DNA of 25,228 nucleotides from Bacteroidales bacterium. Its GTDB lineage: Bacteria; Bacteroidota; Bacteroidia; Bacteroidales; JAOZVK01. Both the position numbers and the translations under genes were made by a program. This document shows positions 1 through 6,154 of the stretch, in pieces (positions within the stretch are counted from its first letter, which is position 1; each line of letters opens with the position of its first letter). Location of the stretch: the NCBI GenBank assembly GCA_029938185.1, contig JAOZVK010000020.1:1-25228 (forward strand). The letters are read 5' to 3'. Under the pieces are notes generated by a model. That model worked only from the letters and a program-made list of their open reading frames with translations. It was not told where the DNA came from and ran no database searches.

Positions 1-156
1 ATTTTTTTTGGAATAGTAAGTTTAGTATTTGGTTCAGTTTTTATGTCGATACCTGCAAAAGCTGAGAAGCAAGAAGAAATGTGTTGTTATTGTGGTTTTG
101 CTGAAGATGTGGTTTGTTGCGAAGTGGGAGCTAGTTGTTTTTGTTTGTACGGATAA
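1..156 (+). CDS. Small exported Cys-rich peptide (peptide 1), 5' end cut by window
   Basis: The frame is open from base 1 to a TAA at 154-156 and gives 51 residues. The true start lies about six codons upstream, judged from the paralogue at 2769. Bases 1-54 are identical to bases 2787-2840. The visible protein has a hydrophobic export segment ending in PAKA-EKQ, a plausible signal peptidase I site after AKA. The predicted mature part of about 30 residues contains seven cysteines (visible residues 28, 29, 31, 39, 40, 46, 48). Leader conservation with an unrelated mature part resembles the Bacteroidota NVEALA peptides found beside propeller proteins, although the literal NVEALA motif is absent. 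The function is unknown. The odd cysteine number suggests dimerisation or a modified or metal-bound thiol, which is inference. A hairpin follows at 174-205. Confidence 0.7.
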   Translation: MFFGIVSLVFGSVFMSIPAKAEKQEEMCCYCGFAEDVVCCEVGASCFCLYG

Positions 157-173
157 GAATAAAATGTACTGGT

Positions 174-205
174 CTGTCGGTGTGGGTTTGAAGCCACACC
201 GACAG
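174..205 (+). terminator. Perfect 12-bp hairpin after peptide 1
   Basis: CTGTCGGTGTGG (174-185) and CCACACCGACAG (194-205) are perfect complements around an 8-nt loop. This is GC-rich in a very AT-rich background and lies 17 nt after the peptide 1 stop. The following bases are AT-rich but there is no clean T-tract, so it may be a terminator or a 3'-stabilising hairpin. Peptide 2 has a hairpin at the same relative place. Confidence 0.65.
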
Positions 206-316
206 TAAATATTTATATTATTGATTTTCAGTTGTAATTAAAATACAACAACAAACTATACAAATAAACAAGGATATAAGACATGTTTCAAGCCACAACT
301 CGAATACTAATAAAAG

Positions 317-463
317 GGCTACCAGTTTTAAGTTAGACGCTTTTTAACCGCAAAGTTACACAAAGTTTGACGCAAAGTTTCACAAAGTTTTGCTAATCTT
401 TTCTTTAATTTTATGATTAAAATTACTTGAAAAATAAGACAGTCCAACTTCTGACGGGTAGCC
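317..463. mobile_element. MITE-like element, copy 1 (147 bp) with 8-bp target duplication
   Basis: The element begins GGCTACC (317-323) and ends GGTAGCC (457-463). The terminal inverted repeats extend to about 22 nt with five mismatches. It is flanked on both sides by a perfect AATAAAAG (309-316 and 464-471), which reads as an 8-bp target-site duplication. The interior has CGCAAAGTT-type motifs and no ORF. A diverged copy lies in the opposite orientation at 9905-10027. It would need a transposase encoded elsewhere. Confidence 0.75.
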
Positions 464-538
464 AATAAAAGCAAAATACAATTTAAGTACAATTTATGCA
501 CTATTAACTTAAAAAAACATACTTTAAACTAGAAACTT

Positions 539-1702
539 ATGAACAAACAAACTATTTTCTTAATTGTTTTAATTACGATTATAACTTCTTGTACCAACCA
601 AACTAATAATAATTCAGATAAAAAAGAAACATCAAAACACAATCTTTTTCTAAAAGAAACCCAAGATTCTATATCATTCAAGTTAGACAAAAGAACAACT
701 AATTATAGTGCTTGTATGTATTTTTTTAAAGATTCCGATAATACTAACTATTTGGCATATTTGAATGAACCAAGCAGAGAAATCCTTTTTTTTAATATTG
801 ATTCTTTAAAACTTTCGCACAGAGTGCCTCTTGACAAAGAAGGTACTAATGCTACTGGTTGGGTGCGTGGGTTTCATATAATCAGCAAAGACTCTATAAT
901 TGTAACTGTGGTTAGGAATCCTGTATTTTTCCTAATAAATTCTAAAGGTAATGTAATAAACAAATATGGCTACAATAAAACCGCAGATGGGAAAAATGTA
1001 TTTGCTTTTACAGCTCGCTCATTTTTAAATTCACCACTTGTAATTTTATCCGGTAAACTATATGGAAAACAAAATATTTTTGATGCATTTAATCCCGATT
1101 TCGATAAGGTTCCACAAAGTTCAATAGCTTTTGAATTTGATATAAAAAATAATTCGGTAAAACTACTACCAATTTATTTTCCAACAAACTACTGGGACGA
1201 AGGCAAAAAACCAATGTTTTTTAGTAGAACATTTGGTGGTGGCTCATTTGTTTGGTCATTTAATTATGACCATAATTTATATAAATATTCTCCAAGTGGA
1301 AAGTTGCTTAAAGTTAGTAATGCCAAAAGTAAATATATTGAAGAGTTTGTAGCTTTATCTAAAAATTTGAAAGGACTTCGTTATTTTGTTACTACTCCTC
1401 GCTACAGAGAAATTATTTATGATAAATACAGAAAAGTATATTATAGGTTTGCTTATGCAGGTATAGAACTAAAAAAAGATGATAAAGTGGAATCCTTATT
1501 TAAGTATCCGAAGCAATTTTCTATAATTACTTTAGATTCCGATTTAAATATAATTGATGAAATATTGTTGGCTCCAAATACATATAATATAAACGGTTGG
1601 TTTGTGTCGCCCAAAGGTTTATATATTTCAACAGATCATATTAATAATCCCAGTCTGAATGAAGATAAATTGACTTTTAGATTATTTAAACTTTCAAAAT
1701 GA
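539..1702 (+). CDS. Propeller-like lipoprotein 1 (DUF4221 / 6-bladed beta-propeller type)
   Basis: This is a 387-residue lipoprotein. A hydrophobic signal ends in lipobox ITSC with Cys18 as the lipidated residue. The body is rich in beta-type segments and carries landmarks shared with the paralogue at 3031: the EG.N..G stretch near residue 100, DSI followed by a beta strand, NS.G.V, and near the C-terminus the NNPSL.ED motif. That arrangement fits the Bacteroidota propeller lipoproteins that accompany NVEALA-like peptides. I assign the family by pattern only and know no enzymatic activity for it. The next gene starts inside its stop codon (ATGA), so the two are translationally coupled. It probably acts at the outer membrane or in the periplasm as a binding or scaffold protein for the peptide (inference). 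Confidence 0.65.
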   Translation: MNKQTIFLIVLITIITSCTNQTNNNSDKKETSKHNLFLKETQDSISFKLDKRTTNYSACMYFFKDSDNTNYLAYLNEPSREILFFNIDSLKLSHRVPLDKEGTNATGWVRGFHIISKDSIIVTVVRNPVFFLINSKGNVINKYGYNKTADGKNVFAFTARSFLNSPLVILSGKLYGKQNIFDAFNPDFDKVPQSSIAFEFDIKNNSVKLLPIYFPTNYWDEGKKPMFFSRTFGGGSFVWSFNYDHNLYKYSPSGKLLKVSNAKSKYIEEFVALSKNLKGLRYFVTTPRYREIIYDKYRKVYYRFAYAGIELKKDDKVESLFKYPKQFSIITLDSDLNIIDEILLAPNTYNINGWFVSPKGLYISTDHINNPSLNEDKLTFRLFKLSK

Positions 1703-2154
1703 AAACAGTCATTATAATATTATTGATATTTCTTACAGTTTCATGTTCGCCCGACTTGTCATCTGATGAGCTAATAATAAATAAGCTTATAAGTGATATT
1801 GATAGGGAAAAAAACATGGTTGATAATGGTGTTATATTAGTATTACCATCTCATGGTTGTCAATCATGTTTAGATGAAACAATAAAATTTATTAAAAATA
1901 ATTATAAAAATAAGTCATTATTATGTGTAGTTAGTGGTATTAGTATGAAAGAACTTCGTATTAAATTTTCGGATAGTATTATAGATAATTACAATGTGCT
2001 CGCCGATATTGAAGGGATTGTTTATAATAATAAGATAGAAAAACCAACAGCTTTTTATTTTGTAAATGGAAAACTGAACTCAAAAATTGAACTACATTCA
2101 AATGAAATTGATGTTTTTTTTGATAGATTACTTGAGTTTATAGAAAGCAAATAA
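1699..2154 (+). CDS. CxxC thioredoxin-like lipoprotein 1
   Basis: This 151-residue protein overlaps the preceding stop by 4 nt (ATGA), so it is coupled to the propeller gene. The signal peptide ends in TVSC with Cys16 as the lipidation site. A beta strand (VILVLPSHG, from about residue 45) runs into GCQSC, giving Cys54-x-x-Cys57 followed by a helix. This is the typical position of a thioredoxin-fold CxxC. The protein is short for TlpA/ResA and lacks a recognisable cis-Pro loop; a PTAFYFV segment at about residues 115-121 may serve as one. The likely role is a membrane-anchored thiol oxidoreductase, or a redox-sensing partner that handles disulfides of the neighbouring peptides (inference). 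It has a paralogue at 4552. Confidence 0.6.
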   Translation: MKTVIIILLIFLTVSCSPDLSSDELIINKLISDIDREKNMVDNGVILVLPSHGCQSCLDETIKFIKNNYKNKSLLCVVSGISMKELRIKFSDSIIDNYNVLADIEGIVYNNKIEKPTAFYFVNGKLNSKIELHSNEIDVFFDRLLEFIESK

Positions 2155-2369
2155 TCAGCTTTCAATATCCCGATAGGGATTTGGAAACGTGTAATTTAAC
2201 AAAGTATCTAACTTTATGTAAGTAGCCATCCATGTAAATATTTAGACTAAGATATAAAATATTTCCAAATATATTATTATATTGTAAAACTTTATTTTTC
2301 AAAACAATTTTAAATAAACATCGTATAACCTACATGTTACAAAAATTAGTAATCATCATTTATGGAGTT

Positions 2370-2474
2370 ATGCAATATATCCCCATCATTCTATTACTTT
2401 TATTTGCATCATGCAATGCAAATACCAAAAAAACAGAAGACGAAATAGTTAAAACACGAATTACCAAAAATTAA
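2370..2474 (+). pseudogene. Duplicated 5' fragment of the membrane-fusion-protein gene (34-codon mini-ORF)
   Basis: Bases 2370-2465 match bases 5101-5196, the first 32 codons of the RND adaptor gene, at 95 of 96 positions. Similarity stops abruptly at both ends. After the break the frame meets a TAA at 2472-2474, so the fragment reads as an intact 34-residue lipoprotein leader with Cys15 in lipobox FASC plus 19 residues. The near-identity means the copy is recent. It is probably a non-functional remnant of a duplication or recombination event. If translated it would give a small lipopeptide. Confidence 0.8.
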
Positions 2475-2690
2475 CTAAATAACAACTATTTGTAAGAACG
2501 CATAAGCCACATTAAATAGATATAAGACCTTGATTTTAATTTTATTAAATCGTTATATGTTATTATTCAATATTTTGTATAATTGTACCTTTTAAAGTAT
2601 AAATAACTATATACTGAATTTTATAAATTATTACTTTAATCTACAAAAACAGTCATTTCATCAAACAAAACAAGCTATTCGTCATCTTTT

Positions 2691-2722
2691 TTTGGATGGG
2701 GGGGGGGGAATGTTATACTTTC
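2691..2722 (+). promoter_or_regulatory. Candidate promoter of peptide 2 with an 11-G tract in the spacer
   Basis: TTTG at 2691-2694 is followed by exactly 19 nt and then TATACTTTC (2714-2722), a partial match to the Bacteroidota -7 element TAnnTTTG. Bases 2698-2708 inside the spacer are eleven consecutive G. The ATG of the peptide is 47 nt past the -7 candidate. The spacing fits the Bacteroides consensus; the -7 sequence itself is imperfect. Confidence 0.45.
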
Positions 2723-2768
2723 ACACTATTAATTTTTATAATATTTAAAAACATTAAAAATAATAGTA

Positions 2769-2960
2769 ATGAAAAAGAAAGCCATAATTTTTTTTGGAAT
2801 AGTAAGTTTAGTATTTGGTTCAGTTTTTATGTCGATACCTGAAAGTGCTAAAGCTGAAAAGCAAGGTTTTGATAGGAAGGCGACATTAGATTGGAGTCCA
2901 GATGATTGTGCATATAGAGGTCGTGATTGTGATTGGCCTAGCGGACCTCCTATTAAATAA
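2769..2960 (+). CDS. Small exported peptide (peptide 2), NVEALA-like leader
   Basis: This is a 63-residue peptide with a lysine-rich start, a hydrophobic core at about residues 5-23, and SAKA-EKQ, so a signal peptidase I cut after Ala29 is plausible. The predicted mature part is about 34 residues, acidic then Pro/Gly-rich, with two cysteines (47 and 54) and two tryptophans. The leader is nearly the same in DNA as peptide 1, but the mature part is unrelated apart from EKQ. The ATG was chosen because it lies right at the conserved leader. A classic terminator follows 15 nt downstream, so the peptide is probably made as its own abundant transcript and only partly read through to the propeller gene. 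Function unknown; family assignment to NVEALA-like peptides is by context. Confidence 0.75.
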   Translation: MKKKAIIFFGIVSLVFGSVFMSIPESAKAEKQGFDRKATLDWSPDDCAYRGRDCDWPSGPPIK

Positions 2961-2975
2961 ATATAAACTACGGGA

Positions 2976-3009
2976 CACTTAACATGTCATATGTTAGGTG
3001 TATTTTTTT
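2976..3009 (+). terminator. Rho-independent-type terminator after peptide 2
   Basis: CACTTAACAT (2976-2985) pairs with ATGTTAGGTG (2991-3000), with one G-T wobble and a 5-nt loop. A T-rich tail follows (TATTTTTTT at 3001-3009). It lies between the peptide and the propeller lipoprotein gene. Confidence 0.8.
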
Positions 3010-3030
3010 GTAATACTAAAGCTATATAAA

Positions 3031-4212
3031 ATGCATATTAAAATGAAAATATTCTCATTATTTTTAATTATTGTTTTGCTGTCATGTCAATCATCTGAGA
3101 ATGAAAAAGACAATAGTAAAACAATTAATACAGATTCTGATAAAAACAAAACTTATAAACTAATAGCGAAAGATACATTTAATTTGCAAATTGATAACAA
3201 AACTTCCTATAAAAATATAGTTAGTGTAATAAAAATAGGGAGAAAAAGATTTTTTTTTAGTAAAATTCATAGACAAAATAGGTGTATTCTTTGGGATTTT
3301 AAAACATTAAAAAAAGTAAAAGAAATCACTTTTGAAAAAGAAGGTCCAAATGGAGTTGGAAACATACAAGATATAGTATTTTATAAATGGGATTCTATAT
3401 TTATTTTAAAATCATACTCGAAAAATATTTTTTTAGTAGACAGTTCTGGTAAAGTAAAAAACAAATGGAATATGCACAAAAAAACTAAGTATATATTCGA
3501 ATCAACTGCATCTAGTATAAGCTATCCACTAGAATTATTTAACAGCAAGCTCTATTTTGGTAAAATACCGCCTTATAACCCTGAGTCCTATTTGTTTTTT
3601 AAAGATACGATGCAAATAATATATGATATAAGAACCAGCAATGTGATTAATAAAACAGTAATGTACCCTAATATATATCAACAAGGTACCTATTATGGAA
3701 TATATAATTTCACTTATGAACGGATAATAAATAAACATGGACAAACTGTCGCAAGTTTTTCACTAGATGATAATTTGTATTTATATAATGATACATTATT
3801 ATTAAATAAATATAGTTTTAAGAGCAAACATGTTTTGTCAAAACCTCCAACTCCAAAAAGTGATCTAAGTAGCGTTGATGATTGTAGCAGGTATGAATTA
3901 CAGAAAGGCTCATACAGATATTTAAGATATGACAAATATAATGATATTATATACAGAGTTGTTTTACATAAATCGGAGATTTATGATATTAATGGAAACT
4001 TGGTAGAAGTATTTAGCAAACCTTTTTCTATACAAGTAATTAATAAAGATTTTGAATTAATTCTTGAACAAGAATTTCCAGGTAATACATATTTGTTAAG
4101 AAATATTATTGCTGTAAAAGAGGGGTTGTTGATATCTACTTCAAATGATAATAATCCCAGCTTAAAAGAAGATAGATCCCAGTTTATACTATTTAGTTTA
4201 AACAAAATATAA
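3031..4212 (+). CDS. Propeller-like lipoprotein 2 (paralogue of the 539 gene)
   Basis: From ATG 3031 the protein has 393 residues with lipobox LLSC and the lipidated Cys at residue 19; ATG 3043 is an equally possible start. A longer frame from GTG 2998 is unlikely because that codon lies inside the terminator stem. Like the 539 product it contains EKEGPNGVG, a DSIF strand, DSSGKV and a C-terminal NNPSLKED motif, so the two are paralogues with substantial divergence. Probable fold is a beta-propeller of the DUF4221 / 6-bladed type; its ligand is unknown. Expression likely depends on read-through of the peptide 2 terminator or a weak local promoter. The CxxC partner at 4552 is not directly coupled here but separated by a palindromic repeat. 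Confidence 0.65.
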   Translation: MHIKMKIFSLFLIIVLLSCQSSENEKDNSKTINTDSDKNKTYKLIAKDTFNLQIDNKTSYKNIVSVIKIGRKRFFFSKIHRQNRCILWDFKTLKKVKEITFEKEGPNGVGNIQDIVFYKWDSIFILKSYSKNIFLVDSSGKVKNKWNMHKKTKYIFESTASSISYPLELFNSKLYFGKIPPYNPESYLFFKDTMQIIYDIRTSNVINKTVMYPNIYQQGTYYGIYNFTYERIINKHGQTVASFSLDDNLYLYNDTLLLNKYSFKSKHVLSKPPTPKSDLSSVDDCSRYELQKGSYRYLRYDKYNDIIYRVVLHKSEIYDINGNLVEVFSKPFSIQVINKDFELILEQEFPGNTYLLRNIIAVKEGLLISTSNDNNPSLKEDRSQFILFSLNKI

Positions 4213-4551
4213 CAGATATTGATCTACACCTTTTTTATTTTATGATTCAAAAATAATTTTATACAAAACTATAAAAAAAATATCCGCACTTTAGTTTGTT
4301 TTTTGTGTAATATTAATGTATAACGTTTGATTAGGCAAATCACAAATAATAATTAACCATTTGTACTTGTTATTCTAAGCTTTAACGGCTTCAAAAAACA
4401 CTCAAATATTCCCGATATTATCGCATTTTTTGAATTGTTAAAGCTTAAAATACCTGCGTGCAAATTGGCTAATTATAAATTGTGAATTGCCTTTTTACTA
4501 ATGCGTAAGCAACTATAAATAGGTCGAAGACCTTAAAACTTATTTTTATAT
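4213..4551. other. Intergenic region with a long palindrome
   Basis: The 339 bp hold the 158-bp imperfect palindrome at 4334-4491. It is followed by a GCGTAAGCAA-type stretch and the small repeat AGGTC-GAA-GACCT near 4521-4533, just before the CxxC gene. I see no coding sequence. Confidence 0.7.
4334..4491. repeat. 158-bp imperfect palindrome, MITE-like
   Basis: The two halves are inverted copies of each other. Outer arms begin GGCAAATCACAA and end TTGTGAATTGCC. Inner arms TAAGCTTTAAC (4376-4386) and GTTAAAGCTTA (4437-4447) are perfect, and TTCAAAAAA pairs with TTTTTTGAA around a ~27-nt loop. There is no ORF and no clear target duplication. It could be a miniature inverted-repeat element or a strong RNA hairpin in the 3' region of propeller gene 2. 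Confidence 0.6.
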
Positions 4552-5022
4552 ATGTTAAGATTTTTTAAAATATGTAGTATAGTTATTTTAGTGTTCTTAT
4601 TTTCTTGTAATCGACCAAATAATGAATATGACCAAAAAATGTTAAATTATCTTTTAAATTTCAATGATTCTAATAAGCTAAAAAATAGTTATAATTTAGT
4701 TGTACCTCAAAATTCATGCAATTCGTGTTTAGATTTTATATATTCTGCTTTAACAGAAGTTAATACTAATAATTTTACAATAATCATTGTTAATGCGACA
4801 AGTTCAGACCTGTTGAATGTGAAAAATTATTTGAAAGCTTACAATATCAAAACAGATAAAAAGAGAATTTTTTATACAAAGAAAAACAAAATACTTATAA
4901 CTAACAATCCTATATTTATAAAAATTAAAAATAATAAAATAACAAATAGAATTGAGTTTAAATATAAAATGAAAGAAAAACAAGTTAGTAATATGATTGA
5001 TATAATTAAAGTGGGTACGTAA
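4552..5022 (+). CDS. CxxC thioredoxin-like lipoprotein 2
   Basis: This 156-residue protein has lipobox LFSC, with Cys19 lipidated. A beta strand (YNLVVPQNS) leads into SCNSC, giving Cys56-x-x-Cys59 and then a helix. It is the counterpart of the 1699 gene: same length, same order, and the same VxPxxxCxSCLD core, with little identity elsewhere. The C-terminal half is very Asn/Lys/Ile-rich. The likely role is as a periplasm-facing thiol oxidoreductase or redox partner attached to a membrane (inference). It sits between the second propeller gene and the RND pair, which links the peptide cassette to the efflux genes by position. Confidence 0.55.
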   Translation: MLRFFKICSIVILVFLFSCNRPNNEYDQKMLNYLLNFNDSNKLKNSYNLVVPQNSCNSCLDFIYSALTEVNTNNFTIIIVNATSSDLLNVKNYLKAYNIKTDKKRIFYTKKNKILITNNPIFIKIKNNKITNRIEFKYKMKEKQVSNMIDIIKVGT

Positions 5023-5033
5023 ATATAAAAAAG

Positions 5034-5064
5034 TTTTAATCTTATAAAAAAAAGTATAAATTTG
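5034..5064 (+). promoter_or_regulatory. Candidate promoter of the RND operon
   Basis: TAAATTTG at 5057-5064 is a perfect match to the Bacteroidota -7 consensus TAnnTTTG. Nineteen bases upstream is TTTT (5034-5037), close to the -33 TTTG. The start codon at 5101 follows 36 nt after the -7 box. Confidence 0.5.
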
Positions 5065-5100
5065 AGGAATTATATTAATGTAAAATGATAATACGAACTA

Positions 5101-6150
5101 ATGCAATATATCCCCATCATTCTATTACTTTTATTTGCATCATGCAATGCAAATACCAAAAAAACAGAAGAAGAAATAGTTAAAACACGAATTACCGAAG
5201 ATGAGATAATAGTTGAAACCATAATAGTAGAAGTACAGAATTTTGACCACCAAATAATAACCACTGGAAAGCTATATGCCATTGAAAAAGCAGATTTGCG
5301 TTTTAAAACAAGCGAAACAATAAAACAAATATATTTTAGAAACGGAAACACTGTAGGCAAAGGACAAACAATTGCCATACTCGAAAACTCAATCCAAAAG
5401 AATGAATTATTACAGTCCAAAAATTTTCTGGATAAGGCTTTTATTGAGCGAAGAAAACTATTGATAGAAAACGATATAGATAGTCTGAATGCAGATTCGG
5501 TAAAAATAAAAAACATAAACATACGAAGTGGATACAATGAGGCTGTAAACCAAGTCGAAAAATATAAAATAGCGTATAGTCAAACAATTCTAAAAGCTCC
5601 TTTTGATGGTGTGATTGCTAATCTTGATAAAAAACAGTATAATTATATTTCGACCAGTGAGGTGTTTTGTACACTTATTAATAAATCTGTTTTTGAAGCA
5701 GAATTTATGATTTTAGAAAGCGAAATTGCTAATATCAGTCTAAACCAAAGTGTAACAATTATTCCATATGGTATTGATTCTGTTAAACTATCGGGATATT
5801 TAACTCAAATAAATCCAATAGTCGATAACAACGGAATGATAAAAATAAAAGCAAAAGTTACTAACACAAAAAATATTCTGATAGAAGGAATGAATATTAA
5901 AGTTTTTATTAATAAAACTAAATACAATCAATTGGTTATCCCCAAAAAAGCACTCATAATACGTTCGGGCAAGGAGCTTGTGTTTACTTACGAAAATGGT
6001 TTGGCAAAATGGAATTATATAGAAACCCTTGCCGAAAACAGCAATAGCTTTTTGTTGAGAAAGGGTATAAAAATTGGCGATACTCTAATAATAAGTAATA
6101 ATACTAATCTTGTACACGATTCGTTTGTAAAACTATCCAACAAAAAATAA
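5101..6150 (+). CDS. RND efflux periplasmic adaptor (membrane fusion lipoprotein)
   Basis: This 349-residue protein starts with a lipoprotein signal ending in FASC (Cys15). The first lipoyl half is seen at about residues 55-100 (IITTGKLYAIEKADL, then NGNTVGKGQTIAILEN). A short helical hairpin of about 60-70 residues follows, then the second lipoyl half (ILKAPFDGVIANLDKKQYNYIS). Beta-barrel and membrane-proximal domains finish the chain (NIKVFINKTKYNQLVIPKKA). This order is that of RND membrane-fusion proteins, which bridge the inner-membrane pump to an outer-membrane channel. The pump gene follows after 4 nt, so they form an operon. No TolC-type channel is in the window. A 96-bp copy of its 5' end lies at 2370. 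Confidence 0.9.
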   Translation: MQYIPIILLLLFASCNANTKKTEEEIVKTRITEDEIIVETIIVEVQNFDHQIITTGKLYAIEKADLRFKTSETIKQIYFRNGNTVGKGQTIAILENSIQKNELLQSKNFLDKAFIERRKLLIENDIDSLNADSVKIKNINIRSGYNEAVNQVEKYKIAYSQTILKAPFDGVIANLDKKQYNYISTSEVFCTLINKSVFEAEFMILESEIANISLNQSVTIIPYGIDSVKLSGYLTQINPIVDNNGMIKIKAKVTNTKNILIEGMNIKVFINKTKYNQLVIPKKALIIRSGKELVFTYENGLAKWNYIETLAENSNSFLLRKGIKIGDTLIISNNTNLVHDSFVKLSNKK

Positions 6151-6154
6151 CACT

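Larger units (their letters stand above)
157..538. other. Intergenic region between peptide 1 and propeller lipoprotein 1
   Basis: This non-coding stretch holds the hairpin at 174-205 and the MITE-like element at 317-463 with its flanking 8-bp direct repeats. The rest is AT-rich sequence in which I see no gene and no convincing -7 box. Confidence 0.7.
2155..2768. other. Intergenic region between cassette 1 and peptide 2
   Basis: This 614-bp region has a short hairpin at 2167-2180 (TCCC-GATA-GGGA core), the duplicated fusion-protein 5' fragment at 2370-2474, a dispersed-repeat segment at about 2493-2528 resembling 4502-4534, and the peptide 2 promoter candidate with its G-tract at 2691-2722. 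I see no other gene. Confidence 0.7.

Noticed and set aside
317..463. Structured small RNA gene
   Set aside because: Terminal inverted repeats, the 8-bp flanking duplication and a second inverted copy are better explained by a miniature transposable element.
2167..2180. Terminator for cassette 1
   Set aside because: The stem is only 5 bp and lacks a T-tract, so I mention it only as a minor hairpin.
2998..3030. Extended start (GTG 2998) for propeller lipoprotein 2
   Set aside because: The GTG lies in the terminator stem, and the extra residues precede an ordinary lipoprotein signal; ATG 3031 or 3043 fits better.
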